Shown: positions 8,425 to 16,842 of the stretch, piece by piece
Layout: the number at the start of each line of letters is the position of its first letter
How positions within the stretch are numbered: the stretch's first letter is position 1
DNA from: URNF01 sp045638005
Lineage (GTDB): Bacteria; Bacillota; Clostridia; Oscillospirales; Acutalibacteraceae
DNA length: 64,000 bases
Direction: 5' to 3'
NCBI GenBank assembly: GCA_045638005.1
Contig: JAZUAN010000011.1
Span: 1 to 64,000 of the forward strand
Notes under the pieces: model-generated
The model's database searches: none
What the model was told of the DNA's origin: nothing
Seen by the model: only the letters and a program-made list of their open reading frames with translations
Program-made: the position numbers and the translations under genes

Positions 8425-8532
8425 TTGAACAACGAGGATTTTTCGGATGATTGCAAGGCGACGATGCGATACGCGTACTTTGTGTACGCTGCGCGTCGGC
8501 AACCAAGCAAGCGCCGAAAAAACGTTGTTTTA
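8425..8532. repeat. Long imperfect palindromic element (MITE/attenuator-like)
   Basis: About 108 nt form one imperfect inverted repeat centred near 8481. The outer arms are GAACAACGAGGATTTTTCGG and CCGAAAAAACGTTGTT, and the core is GCGTAC-TTT-GTGTACGC. It contains the NuoE stop codon at its right edge and fills the gap to the first DRTGG gene. It could be a miniature mobile element or an RNA hairpin that sets the ratio of hydrogenase-subunit to downstream mRNA. Confidence 0.6.
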
Positions 8533-9027
8533 AGCGCCGTACTTAGCCAAAATGTCTTTCACGTCGTCGGCAACCAAACGACCGTAAACTTCGTCATTCA
8601 CGGTGAGAACCGGAGCCAGACCGCAAGCGCCGATGCAACGGCAGGCGGTCAGAGAGAACTTACCGTCGGGGGTGCACTCGTCAGCGCCGATACCGAGAAT
8701 CTCGGAAATTCTGTCGAACAGGTCGCCCGCGCCTTTAACATAGCAAGCGGTACCCAGACAAACGGAAATGGTGTATTCACCCTTCGGGGACAGAGAGAAC
8801 TGCGCATAGAAGGTCGCAACGCCGTAAACCTTCTCCAGCGGAACTCCCATACCGTCGGCGATCATCTGCTGCACTTCGATCGGCAGATAACCGTAGATGC
8901 CCTGCGCTTCCTGCATAACGCCCATCAGACGACTCTTGTCATGCTTGTTCGCGTCGATGACCTTCTGCAATTCAGCGGCCTGTTCGGGCGTGCCCTTGAA
9001 GGGCAGTGTGCTGATTTTTTTCTGCAT
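8530..9027 (-). CDS. hydC: NuoE/HydC/HndA-like [2Fe-2S] subunit
   Basis: A 165-residue thioredoxin-fold [2Fe-2S] protein, the small partner of the NuoF-like flavoprotein. Cysteines CLGTAC (about 90-95) and CRCIGAC (about 129-135) supply the cluster ligands in the usual C-x4-C...C-x3-C arrangement. The helical N-terminus carrying LMGVMQEAQGIYGYLP is typical of the family. It is the first gene of the hydrogenase operon, preceded by AGGAGG and an extended -10 promoter. Bifurcating hydrogenases of this type are HydABC trimers, and here the other two subunits lie 4-7 kb downstream in the same transcription unit. Confidence 0.92.
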   Translation of the reverse strand: MQKKISTLPFKGTPEQAAELQKVIDANKHDKSRLMGVMQEAQGIYGYLPIEVQQMIADGMGVPLEKVYGVATFYAQFSLSPKGEYTISVCLGTACYVKGAGDLFDRISEILGIGADECTPDGKFSLTACRCIGACGLAPVLTVNDEVYGRLVADDVKDILAKYGA

Positions 9028-9097
9028 AATGCCTTTCCTCCTTGTACTTTATATGCCTATTCTACAGTGTGTAACCGCACGGCATATACCACCTTAC

Positions 9098-9106
9098 ATT
9101 ATAGCA
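9098..9106 (-). promoter_or_regulatory. Extended -10 promoter of the hydrogenase operon
   Basis: On the minus strand the sequence reads TGCTATAAT, a perfect -10 hexamer with the TGn extension; no good -35 hexamer is visible. It lies 71 nt upstream of the NuoE start. I looked for a Rex-type site (TTGTTAAnnnnTTAACAA) in 9028-9374 and saw none. Confidence 0.7.
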
Positions 9107-9299
9107 AACTTTTCCGAAAAATGCTAGTAGTAATGGTTATTTTTTTCACAAAAAATGGGATGTTTCCGCGTTTTTTGTGAATTTCAGCGAAATGATGAAA
9201 AAGAACCGGATTTTCCGTCATTTCGACACCCCGAAAACGATAAAGCAAGTACGCTAAACGCGCGCTCGCTTTTTTGCTGATAAAATAGCAGATTTTCCA

Positions 9300-9328
9300 T
9301 TGACACGGCAACGAAAAAATGCTACAAA
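9300..9328 (+). promoter_or_regulatory. Candidate sigma-A promoter for the small gene at 9375
   Basis: TTGACA at 9300-9305, a 17-nt spacer and TACAAA at 9323-9328. The rest of the 9028-9374 gap holds the divergent hydrogenase promoter and AT-rich sequence; no other gene is visible. Confidence 0.5.
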
Positions 9329-9374
9329 AAAGGTGAACGCAGCCCCTCGGGCTTAAAAAACGGAGGAGATTGTT

Positions 9375-9584
9375 ATGCGCCTCAACATGGATACCTACCC
9401 GATTTCATTCTGGAACGTCGCGCACATGGGTAAGGTGGAAAACTCCCCGAAAGAACGTGTTGCCGCACAACATGCAGACATTGAAGAATTCCTCAGCAAG
9501 CTTGTTAATAAGGTTGAGTTTGACGAGAAGACCAGAGAAAATATTAACCTTATTAAACGTTACACCTGCAAACCCGAGATCTGA
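9375..9584 (+). CDS. Small hypothetical protein, 69 residues
   Basis: A stand-alone gene with its own promoter-like sequence, a strong ribosome site (GGAGGAGATTGTT before ATG) and a terminator 12 nt after the stop, facing away from the hydrogenase operon. The product is soluble and charged, beginning MRLNMDTYPISFW, with no signal peptide or membrane segment and one cysteine near the end (RYTCKPE). I do not recognise a family. The tidy expression signals make a real gene likely despite its size. Confidence 0.7.
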   Translation: MRLNMDTYPISFWNVAHMGKVENSPKERVAAQHADIEEFLSKLVNKVEFDEKTRENINLIKRYTCKPEI

Positions 9585-9595
9585 TAAACCACAGT

Positions 9596-9635
9596 AAAAA
9601 AAGACGATGCGATTTTATCGCATCGTCTTTTTTAT
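9596..9635. terminator. Bidirectional terminator
   Basis: Stem AAAGACGATGCGA / TCGCATCGTCTTT with a 5-nt loop and A/T tracts on both sides. It ends the small gene on the plus strand and the histidine operon on the minus strand; the hisJ stop codon lies inside the T tract. Confidence 0.92.
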
Positions 9636-10462
9636 TGTTCTATCCCGATCTCTTTTAAACTGCCGTCGGGGAGGATGATCACGCGGCTGTCAAAACCCGC
9701 GGCTTTTGCGACCTGTACCATACGTTCGCCGCCGAACAAAAGGGTGTTCACGTTATGGCTGTCGGACGAAAAAATGATCCGCCCGCCCGCTTTTTTGATT
9801 TCTTTCAAAAACGGATGCGCGGGGTACGGGGTTGACCGCGCGCCGCGCGGCAGGGCCCCCGTGTTGATCTCAAACACCGCGTCCGGTTTTTCGCACAACG
9901 TGTGAATGGCGGCAAATCCCGCATTCAAATACCGCGCGTCGTTCTCGTCGAACAGACAGTTGCCTTCGTTATATTTGGAAACGAGGTCAAAATGCCCGAT
10001 AAAGGTGCAATCGGTTCTCTCCCGCGTCTGCGCGACCTCATCAAAATACGCTTTGGCGTATTTGTAAAAATCGCCGTCATAGTACCGCTCAACGATATCC
10101 TGCTGAAAATCCGCGGTAAAATCCACATCCTTTAACCCGTCTGCGGTCATGGTATAGTGCACCGAGCCGATCAGATAATCGTACGCGTAGGCGGGCTTTT
10201 GGGAATAGGTATCCAGCTCCATACCGCAGAGGATATCCATTTGTCCCTGATACCGCGCTTTTTCTGCTAAAACGGCGGCGATGTATGCCTGCTCCTCTTG
10301 CGGCTTCATGCCGTATTCGCCCACCTTGGGGATGAAGCTATGTCCCGAAAAGCCAAGGATTTTTATACCTTGTTCAAGAGCGGCAGCCGCCACCTCTTCC
10401 ACCGTGTTATCCCCGTCACAAAAGGCGGTGTGCACGTGGTAGGTTTCATAAAATGCAGCCAT
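9632..10462 (-). CDS. hisJ: Histidinol-phosphatase, PHP family
   Basis: Removes phosphate from L-histidinol phosphate, the eighth step of histidine synthesis. The PHP motifs are clear: YHVHTAFCDGDNTVEE at the N-terminus, GFSGHSF, CGMELD and SSDSHN near the C-terminus. Its 276 residues fit the HisJ (HisK) subfamily used by Gram-positive bacteria whose HisB lacks a phosphatase domain, as here. It is the last gene of the his operon, 78 nt after hisIE, with a repeat element in the gap. The second PHP gene of the window (5235-5966) lacks this context. Confidence 0.9.
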   Translation of the reverse strand: MAAFYETYHVHTAFCDGDNTVEEVAAAALEQGIKILGFSGHSFIPKVGEYGMKPQEEQAYIAAVLAEKARYQGQMDILCGMELDTYSQKPAYAYDYLIGSVHYTMTADGLKDVDFTADFQQDIVERYYDGDFYKYAKAYFDEVAQTRERTDCTFIGHFDLVSKYNEGNCLFDENDARYLNAGFAAIHTLCEKPDAVFEINTGALPRGARSTPYPAHPFLKEIKKAGGRIIFSSDSHNVNTLLFGGERMVQVAKAAGFDSRVIILPDGSLKEIGIEQ

Positions 10463-10477
10463 AGAGTGCTCCTTTCG

Positions 10478-10539
10478 TAGGGGAAAGGTCTCCCCTCCCG
10501 TTCGATGTTTAGCGGGACGACGTGAACATCGTCCCCTAT
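10478..10539. repeat. Dispersed GTAGGGG-type palindromic repeat
   Basis: GTAGGGGAAAGG...CCCCTCCC followed by GGGACGACGTG..CATCGTCCCCTA, two nested palindromic halves between hisIE and hisJ. Related sequences occur at 27751, 29517 and 47974. Confidence 0.6.
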
Positions 10540-10540
10540 A

Positions 10541-11188
10541 TTAAGTCATTTTCTCCTGCTTCACCTTATGGTCGATGATGTGGCGGGAAGCGAGTTCGCG
10601 GTGAACATCCTCCACCGAAATGCCCATTTCCACCATCAGCACCATCACGTGGTACGCAAGGTCGGCAATCTCGTACACCGTTTCCTTTTTATCATCCGCT
10701 TTGCCCGCGATGATAACCTCGGTACATTCCTCGCCCACCTTTTTGAGAATCTTGTCTCTGCCTTTCTCGAACAGATAGGTGGTGTACGACCCTTCCGGCA
10801 TCTCAGCCTGACGGCCTTTGAGCAGATCATACAGACCTTGGAGCGAAAATTCGGACAGTTCTTCACTTTGATACACAGGATTGTGGAAACAGGATTCCGC
10901 ACCGGTGTGGCACGCGGGACCCGCCTTTTCCACCACGACGGTGAGCGCGTCCTTGTCGCAATCGGCGGTGATGGACACAATTTTCTGCACGTTGCCCGAG
11001 GTCTCCCCCTTGCGCCACAGTTCCTGTCTGCTTCTCGACCAGAAACAGGTTGTGCCCTCTTTCATAGAAATTTCCAAGCTCTCTTTGTTCATATACGCGA
11101 CGGTCAGCACCTGTTTGCTGACAGCGTCCACCACGACCGCAGGGATAAGCCCCTTGTCGTCAAATTTCAATTCATTTACGTCAATCAT
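10541..11188 (-). CDS. hisIE: Bifunctional phosphoribosyl-AMP cyclohydrolase / phosphoribosyl-ATP pyrophosphohydrolase
   Basis: Catalyses steps 2 and 3 of histidine synthesis. The N-terminal cyclohydrolase half (about residues 1-110) has the FWSRSRQELWRKGETSGN signature and metal-binding cysteine and aspartate residues (DCDKDAL, GPACHTG). The C-terminal MazG-like pyrophosphatase half (about 120-215) has KKVGEECTEVIIAGK and the ADLAYHVMVL helix. The fused order HisI-HisE is the common one. It sits 13 nt downstream of hisF in the operon and its own start is a clear ATG. Nothing is missing. Confidence 0.95.
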   Translation of the reverse strand: MIDVNELKFDDKGLIPAVVVDAVSKQVLTVAYMNKESLEISMKEGTTCFWSRSRQELWRKGETSGNVQKIVSITADCDKDALTVVVEKAGPACHTGAESCFHNPVYQSEELSEFSLQGLYDLLKGRQAEMPEGSYTTYLFEKGRDKILKKVGEECTEVIIAGKADDKKETVYEIADLAYHVMVLMVEMGISVEDVHRELASRHIIDHKVKQEKMT

Positions 11189-11201
11189 TGTACTCTTCCT
11201 T

Positions 11202-11957
11202 TCAGCGCATCGGCGTTCCGCTCTCGCGCAACAATTTCTTCAGTTCGGGAATCGGCACCTCGCCGAAATGGAAAACAGAAGCCGCAAGACCTGCGTCCAC
11301 GGTCGGCACCTTTTTAAACAATTCCACAAAATGCGCGGCGCAGCCCGCGCCGCCCGATGCAATAACCGGCACGTCCACGGCATTTAAGACCGCTTCCAAC
11401 ATTTCAATGTCAAAGCCTTGCTTGACACCGTCCGTATCAATGGAATTGACCACCACTTCACCGGCACCCATACCCACACAGCGGCGAATCCACTCGATCG
11501 CTTCCATACCTGTGTTTTCTCTGCCGCCTTTGGCGAACACGCGGAACACACCGTCCACCCGTTTTATATCCGCAGACAGCACCACGCACTGGTCGCCGTA
11601 CCGCTTGGCGGCTTGCTCTACCAGTTGCGGGTTGCGGATAGCACCCGAGTTGACCGAAACCTTATCCGCACCGCATTTTAATACACGGTCAAAATCGTCC
11701 AGCGTGTTGATACCGCCGCCTACCGTCAGCGGAATAAAGACGGTGGATGCCACTTGCGTTAGAATATCGGTGAACAGCGCTCTGCCTTCCGCAGAAGCGG
11801 TGATGTCATAAAACACCAGCTCGTCCGCGCCCACCTCGCTGTAATATTTCGCGAGTTCCACAGGGGAAGACACGTCACGCAGACCTTCAAAGTTGGTGCC
11901 TTTCACCACCCTGCCGTTTTTCACGTCAAGGCAGGGAATGATCCGTTTTGTAATCAT
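11202..11957 (-). CDS. hisF: Imidazole glycerol phosphate synthase, cyclase subunit
   Basis: (beta/alpha)8-barrel that uses ammonia from HisH to turn PRFAR into IGP and AICAR. The catalytic Asp at the N-terminus is in IIPCLDVKNGRVVKG and the second in NSIDTDG. Phosphate-binding loops VGGGI and ASGGAG are present. The length, 251 residues, is standard. The start overlaps the hisA stop by 4 nt (ATGA), and the partner subunit hisH lies two genes upstream. No deviation from the family was noticed. Confidence 0.96.
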   Translation of the reverse strand: MITKRIIPCLDVKNGRVVKGTNFEGLRDVSSPVELAKYYSEVGADELVFYDITASAEGRALFTDILTQVASTVFIPLTVGGGINTLDDFDRVLKCGADKVSVNSGAIRNPQLVEQAAKRYGDQCVVLSADIKRVDGVFRVFAKGGRENTGMEAIEWIRRCVGMGAGEVVVNSIDTDGVKQGFDIEMLEAVLNAVDVPVIASGGAGCAAHFVELFKKVPTVDAGLAASVFHFGEVPIPELKKLLRESGTPMR

Positions 11958-12667
11958 TTCGCCACCTCGATCGCTTCTTTTAAGTTGATTGCACCCGTAT
12001 AATACGCTTTGCCGATAATAGCACCGTACAACCCCATTTCACAAAGCGCTTTCACGTCCTCGATGGAGGACACACCGCCTGAGGCGATGATATCAATGTT
12101 ATAGGTGCTGTGCAACCGCTCGTACAGTTCGCGGTTGGTGCCCTGCATCGCGCCGTCTTTTGAAATGTCGGTGCAGATGACCGTTTTTACCCCGATTTCC
12201 TGCATTTTCTCAAAAAACGCATCGCAGGTATATTCACTGGTCTCGGTCCAACCCTTGATGGCGACCAATCCGTCTTTCAGATCAATGCCGACCGCCACCT
12301 TTTCGCCATGGGTTGCCACCGCTTCGCGCAAAAACGCTTCGTTGGTCACAGCCGCAGTGCCGAGAATGACCCTGTCCACACCGTTTGTGAGATACGCGGT
12401 GACCGTCTGCATATCGCGAATACCGCCGCCCACCTCGGTGAACAGGGTTGTTTCGTTCGCAATACGGCGGATGGTATCCATATTGGGTGTACCGCCGGTT
12501 TTAGCGCCCTCTAAATCTACTAAATGTATAAATTTTGCCCCTGCGACTTGAAAGTCGTTTGCGACGTTTAGGGGGTTATCGTTGTAGACGGTCATTTGCG
12601 CGTAGTCACCTTTGAACAGGCGCACCGCTTTGCCGCCGATGATGTCGATTGCAGGAAAAATATGCAC
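11954..12667 (-). CDS. hisA: ProFAR isomerase
   Basis: 1-(5-phosphoribosyl)-5-[(5-phosphoribosylamino)methylideneamino]imidazole-4-carboxamide isomerase, step 4 of the pathway. It is a barrel related to HisF: the catalytic Asp is in FPAIDIIGGKAVRL and the partner in CTDISKDG, with phosphate loops EVGGGI and ASGGVSS. At 237 residues it is typical. It lies between hisH (3-nt gap) and hisF (4-nt overlap), the conserved HAF order. It is HisA rather than the bifunctional PriA, because trp genes are absent and the motifs are classical. Confidence 0.95.
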   Translation of the reverse strand: MHIFPAIDIIGGKAVRLFKGDYAQMTVYNDNPLNVANDFQVAGAKFIHLVDLEGAKTGGTPNMDTIRRIANETTLFTEVGGGIRDMQTVTAYLTNGVDRVILGTAAVTNEAFLREAVATHGEKVAVGIDLKDGLVAIKGWTETSEYTCDAFFEKMQEIGVKTVICTDISKDGAMQGTNRELYERLHSTYNIDIIASGGVSSIEDVKALCEMGLYGAIIGKAYYTGAINLKEAIEVAK

Positions 12668-12670
12668 CGT

Positions 12671-13288
12671 TTACCCCTCCGTTTCACAAAATGCTTTCAA
12701 AATGGCAAGTCCCACTTTACCGCTTTTTTCGGGGTGGAACTGACAGCCCATCAGGTTGTCTTTTCGCACCGCCGCAGTGACCGGCGCACCGTATTCGGTG
12801 GTGGCGATTAAACTGTCCTCACACCCGCGCGCATAGTAGGAATGCACGAAATACACGTGGTCGTCGTCGTTCAAATATTTAAAGAGCGGATCTTTTTCGC
12901 CGTTCCATTTGAGCGCGTTCCAGCCGATATGCGGAATTTTGAGAGCGGCGGGAATATACCCTTCCAAGGGTGCTACCTCGCCTTTTAAAAGACCAAGACC
13001 CTTATGCTCACCGTATTCAAAGCTTTTTTCAAACAGCAGCTGCATACCAAGGCAGATACCCATCACAGGTTTGCCCTCATCAACCGCCCATTTGACCGCT
13101 TCGTCCATACCGACCGCGCGCAGCTTGTTTGCGGCATCCGCAAACGCACCGACACCCGGCAGCAAAATTCTGTCAGCTTTGGCGAGGGTCTCGGGGTCGC
13201 GGGTAACAACCGCTTTCTCCCCGATCGCCGCAAAGGACGAGCGCAGGGAAAAGAGGTTGCCCACCCCATAATCAATAATGGCTACCAT
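12671..13288 (-). CDS. hisH: Imidazole glycerol phosphate synthase, glutaminase subunit
   Basis: Class I glutamine amidotransferase that feeds ammonia to HisF. The nucleophile cysteine is in GICLGMQLLFE (about residue 79) and the His/Glu pair in CQFHPEKSG near the C-terminus. The N-terminus MVAIIDYGVGNL is typical. The 205-residue length is normal. It follows hisB directly, with no gap, and precedes hisA by 3 nt, so translation of these genes is probably coupled. Confidence 0.95.
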   Translation of the reverse strand: MVAIIDYGVGNLFSLRSSFAAIGEKAVVTRDPETLAKADRILLPGVGAFADAANKLRAVGMDEAVKWAVDEGKPVMGICLGMQLLFEKSFEYGEHKGLGLLKGEVAPLEGYIPAALKIPHIGWNALKWNGEKDPLFKYLNDDDHVYFVHSYYARGCEDSLIATTEYGAPVTAAVRKDNLMGCQFHPEKSGKVGLAILKAFCETEG

Positions 13289-13876
13289 TTATAAAACTCC
13301 TTTGGAGGACGGAATTTCATCAGCATAAGCGGGGTCTACCGCCACCGCCGCACGCAGTACGCGGGCGACTGCTTTGAAAACGCCTTCAACAATGTGGTGC
13401 GAGTTGACACCTGCAAGTTTCCGTATATGCAGGGTGATACCTGCATTCTGCACAAACGCGATAAAGAATTCGCGCACAAGCTCGGTATCGAAATCGCCGA
13501 TTTTCTGTGCGGGAATATCCGCATCCAGCGCAAGCCAGCTTCTGCCGGAGATATCCACCGCCGCTAAGATGAGTGCTTCATCCATCGGCAGGGTGATATC
13601 CGCATAGCGGGTAATACCGCGTTTATCGCCGAGCGCTTCTTTGAAAGCGGTACCCAGTGCGATACCGATATCCTCTACCGTGTGATGTCCGTCCACGTAA
13701 GTGTCCCCCTTGCAGGAAACCGACAGGGTAAATCTGCCGTGCTTCGCAAACAAGGTCAGCATGTGATCAAAAAAGCCGACACCTGTGGTGATATTACATT
13801 CGCCCTTGCCGTCAAGGTCGAGTGACAAGGTGATGTCGGTCTCCGCTGTTGCGCGGGTGATATAACTTTTACGCAT
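13289..13876 (-). CDS. hisB: Imidazoleglycerol-phosphate dehydratase
   Basis: Dehydrates IGP to imidazole acetol phosphate (step 6). The 195-residue protein has only the dehydratase domain; the two diagnostic metal-binding blocks are GFFDHML...DGHHTVEDIG and LAGVNSHHIVEGVFKA. There is no N-terminal HAD phosphatase, which agrees with a separate PHP-type HisJ at the end of the operon. The start ATG (MRKSYI) lies 4 nt after hisC. Confidence 0.96.
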   Translation of the reverse strand: MRKSYITRATAETDITLSLDLDGKGECNITTGVGFFDHMLTLFAKHGRFTLSVSCKGDTYVDGHHTVEDIGIALGTAFKEALGDKRGITRYADITLPMDEALILAAVDISGRSWLALDADIPAQKIGDFDTELVREFFIAFVQNAGITLHIRKLAGVNSHHIVEGVFKAVARVLRAAVAVDPAYADEIPSSKGVL

Positions 13877-13880
13877 AGGG

Positions 13881-14936
13881 TCATACCTCCAATGCTTTAT
13901 CTATCATTTCTAACATAGTATCCATCTGCTGTTTAGTGCCGATGGTGATGCGGTTGTAATTTTTGATACGCGGCATGCCAAGATAGCGCACCAGCACGCC
14001 GTTATCCTTCAAAAATTGGTACAGCCACTTGCCGTCCAGCTTGTCATGCGCAGCAAGCAGGAAATTCGCTTTGGAATTTGTAACGGTAAAACCGCGTTTT
14101 GTGAGTTCCGCGCGGGTATATTCCCGCACCCGCATGATCTCTTTGCAGTTTTCCATATAATAGGCATCCTCCGCAATGGCGGCAGCGCCTGCCAGTTGGG
14201 TGAGACGGTTGATATTATACGGATTGGTGGAATATTTGAGTTTGTTAAGGTCTGCAATGACCCCCTTCGCACCGATGGCAAATCCAAGCCTGGCACCTGC
14301 CATACTGCGCGATTTGGAGAAGGTCTGCACCACCACCAAATTGTCATATTTTTTGGTGAGCGGCACCGCCGACTCGCCACCGAAATCCACGTACGCTTCG
14401 TCCACCACCACGAGATTGTCGGGGTTTTGGCGGATAATTTCTTCTACCTCACACAGCGGCAGGGCAACACCTGTTTGCGCGTTGGGGTTAGCGATCACCA
14501 CCGTTTTGCCCGCTCGATAGTAGTCGGACGGGATGATGCTGAGATTTTCATCCAACGGTTTTGTCTCATACGGTATGCCGTAAAGGTTGGCATACACCTC
14601 GTAAAAGCCGTAGGTGATGTCGGGGAACACGGCACCGTTATCACAAAATCCCATAAAACAGAAATTGAGGATGTCGTCCGAGCCGTTGGTGAGAAACACC
14701 ATGTCGGTATCTACATCGTAGCGTTCTGCCAACGCTCTCACCAGCGGTTTGCAATCGGGGTCGGGATAGAGATTGAGGCGCTTCACCTCATCCGTGTTCA
14801 CCGCTTTGAGCACCCCCGCGGATGGCGGGAAAGGGGACTCGTTGGTGTTGAGTTTGATATATACTTTATCCTGCGGTTGTTCACCGGGGACGTATTCGGT
14901 CAAACCCCCAAACTTACCATTCAAAAAACGGCTCAC
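13881..14936 (-). CDS. hisC: Histidinol-phosphate aminotransferase
   Basis: PLP-dependent class I/II aminotransferase converting imidazole acetol phosphate to histidinol phosphate. KLNTNESPFPPS near the N-terminus, LTNGSDDIL, VDEAYVDFGG and the Schiff-base lysine block TFSKSRSMAGARLGF are all present. At 351 residues it has the normal size. It follows hisD by 2 nt. Broad-specificity aromatic transaminase activity is possible in this family, but the operon context fixes the main role. Confidence 0.95.
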   Translation of the reverse strand: MSRFLNGKFGGLTEYVPGEQPQDKVYIKLNTNESPFPPSAGVLKAVNTDEVKRLNLYPDPDCKPLVRALAERYDVDTDMVFLTNGSDDILNFCFMGFCDNGAVFPDITYGFYEVYANLYGIPYETKPLDENLSIIPSDYYRAGKTVVIANPNAQTGVALPLCEVEEIIRQNPDNLVVVDEAYVDFGGESAVPLTKKYDNLVVVQTFSKSRSMAGARLGFAIGAKGVIADLNKLKYSTNPYNINRLTQLAGAAAIAEDAYYMENCKEIMRVREYTRAELTKRGFTVTNSKANFLLAAHDKLDGKWLYQFLKDNGVLVRYLGMPRIKNYNRITIGTKQQMDTMLEMIDKALEV

Positions 14937-14938
14937 CG

Positions 14939-16210
14939 TCAGTCCTCCTTTCGGACGGTCGCGGAGCGTGCGTGCGCGGATAAGCCTTCCTTTTCCGCGA
15001 AATACGCCACCTTGTCCGCCACCTCTAAAAGGGCATCACGGGTGTAGTAGGAATATGCCGAGCGTTTCACAAAATCGTCAACCCCTAAGGGAGAGGAAAA
15101 CCGCGCGGTACCCATGGTGGGCAGGGTGTGGTTGGGACCCGCGAAATAATCGCCCAGCGCTTCGGGGCAATATTTGCCAAGGAAAATGGAGCCGGCATTT
15201 TTGATTTCGGGCAACCACGCAAACGGCTCGTCCACGCACAGTTCTAAGTGTTCGGGCGCGATGATGTTTGCGACCTCCACCGATTGTTTCAAATCGTTGC
15301 ACACGATAATTTTACCGTAATCCTCAATGGATGCGCGCGCAATCTCTTCGCGCGGCAACACTTGTAGTTGCGCTTCAATCTCGTTTGCAACCTTTAAAGC
15401 AAGGTCTTTGCTGTCTGTGATGAGCACGGCGGATGCGAGTTTGTCGTGTTCCGCTTGGGAGAGCAGGTCTGCCGCCACGTAGCGCGGATTGCAAGTACCG
15501 TCCGCGACCACCAAAATTTCGCTCGGGCCCGCGATCATATCGATGTCCACCAGACCGTACACCTGTCTTTTGGCTTCCGCGACAAACGCGTTGCCGGGAC
15601 CGACGATCTTGTCCACTTTCGGGATGCTCTCGGTGCCGTACGCCAATGCGGCAACCGCTTGCGCGCCGCCGGTTTTAAAGATGCGGTCCACCCCTGCCAC
15701 CTTGGCAGCGGCAAGGATGGCGGCGGGAATGACGCCGCCTTTGGCAGGCGTTACCATCAAAATTTCTTTGACACCCGCGATTTTGGCGGGCAGACAGTTC
15801 ATCAGAACAGAGGACGGATAACTCGCCGTGCCACCCGGCACGTACAGACCTACACGCTCTAAGGGGGTCACCTTTTGACCCAAAATGACGCCGTTTGCTT
15901 TTTGCATTTCAAAGCCGTCGCGCTTTTGGTTGTTATGAAACGCGGTGATGTTTTCTGCCGCCTCTTTCAAAATATCCATAAATTCCTGCGGTACGGTGGC
16001 AACCGCCGCGTCCCATTCCTCTTTGGATACTTCCAAGGCTTCAATATCCGCGCCGTCAAACTTTTTGCCGTAGGCGAGCACCGCTTTGTCACCGTTTTCG
16101 CGCACATCACGCAAAATATCCTTGACAATGGCGGCAATATCCAGACTATCCGCTTTTCTGCCGAACAGTTCTTCTGCGGACACCTCGTTATAATCGTAAA
16201 TTTTAATCAT
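14939..16210 (-). CDS. hisD: Histidinol dehydrogenase
   Basis: NAD-dependent, zinc-dependent four-electron oxidation of histidinol to histidine, the last step. Recognisable blocks: YVPGGTASYPSS, DKIVGPGNAFVAEAK, the dehydrogenase signature DMIAGPSEILV with downstream LSQAEHD, and the C-terminal active-site region GPNHTLPTMGTARF. The length is about 423 residues. An alternative GTG start 9 nt upstream (16219) would overlap the hisG stop as GTGA and suggests coupling; I prefer the ATG encoding MIKIYDYNE, but the sequence does not settle this. A fully intact gene. Confidence 0.95.
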   Translation of the reverse strand: MIKIYDYNEVSAEELFGRKADSLDIAAIVKDILRDVRENGDKAVLAYGKKFDGADIEALEVSKEEWDAAVATVPQEFMDILKEAAENITAFHNNQKRDGFEMQKANGVILGQKVTPLERVGLYVPGGTASYPSSVLMNCLPAKIAGVKEILMVTPAKGGVIPAAILAAAKVAGVDRIFKTGGAQAVAALAYGTESIPKVDKIVGPGNAFVAEAKRQVYGLVDIDMIAGPSEILVVADGTCNPRYVAADLLSQAEHDKLASAVLITDSKDLALKVANEIEAQLQVLPREEIARASIEDYGKIIVCNDLKQSVEVANIIAPEHLELCVDEPFAWLPEIKNAGSIFLGKYCPEALGDYFAGPNHTLPTMGTARFSSPLGVDDFVKRSAYSYYTRDALLEVADKVAYFAEKEGLSAHARSATVRKED

Positions 16211-16215
16211 TTCAA

Positions 16216-16842
16216 TCACTTGCTTTCTACCAACGCGGTAATTTTCTCGGAAAGGGTGCGAATTTCATCACCTTTGAAGGTGTAGCTCGCTTTGTTTGCG
16301 ACCAGACGGGCGCTGATGGGCACCACCGTCTCCATGACCGACAAACCGTTTTCTTTTAAGGTCGCTCCCGTTTCCACAATATCCACAATGACGTCGGACA
16401 GCGAAAGCAGAGGGGCGAGTTCGATGGAGCCGTTGAGTTTAATAATGTCAATCTGTCTGTTTTTGGCATTGAAATGGGTTTTGGCGATGTTGGGGAACTT
16501 GGTCGCAACCCGCAGGGTCGCTTCGGTGTCGTCCTTAAAATCCGCAGGACCTGCCACCGCCATACGGCAGATACCCAGTTTCATATCCGCCAGTTCATAC
16601 ACCTGCGGCGCGTATTCGAGCAAAATGTCCTTGCCTGCAACGCCGATATCGGCGGCACCGCGTTCCACATAAATGGCAACATCAGACGGTTTCACCCAGA
16701 AATAGCGCACACCCGCTGCTTCGTTTTCAAATACCAGTCGGCGGTTTTTTTCTTTGATGGAGGGGCAACCATATCCTGCCGCCTCGAACATATCGTACAC
16801 CTTTTCGCCGAGTCTGCCTTTGGGCAATGCGATATTGAGCAT
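16216..16842 (-). CDS. hisG: ATP phosphoribosyltransferase, short form
   Basis: The first, committed step: ATP plus PRPP to phosphoribosyl-ATP. It is 208 residues, the short HisG form that lacks the C-terminal histidine-binding domain and needs HisZ. Motifs include IALPKGRLGEKVYDMFE, RGAADIGVAGKDIL and the PRPP loop DIVETGATLKENGL. Its ATG overlaps the hisZ stop (TGATG), as expected for equimolar subunits of the hetero-octamer. Feedback inhibition by histidine should act through HisZ. Confidence 0.95.
   Translation of the reverse strand: MLNIALPKGRLGEKVYDMFEAAGYGCPSIKEKNRRLVFENEAAGVRYFWVKPSDVAIYVERGAADIGVAGKDILLEYAPQVYELADMKLGICRMAVAGPADFKDDTEATLRVATKFPNIAKTHFNAKNRQIDIIKLNGSIELAPLLSLSDVIVDIVETGATLKENGLSVMETVVPISARLVANKASYTFKGDEIRTLSEKITALVESK

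Noticed and set aside
9028..9374. Rex or other redox operator upstream of the hydrogenase operon
   Set aside because: I searched for the TTGTTAAnnnnTTAACAA pattern and close variants and saw none.
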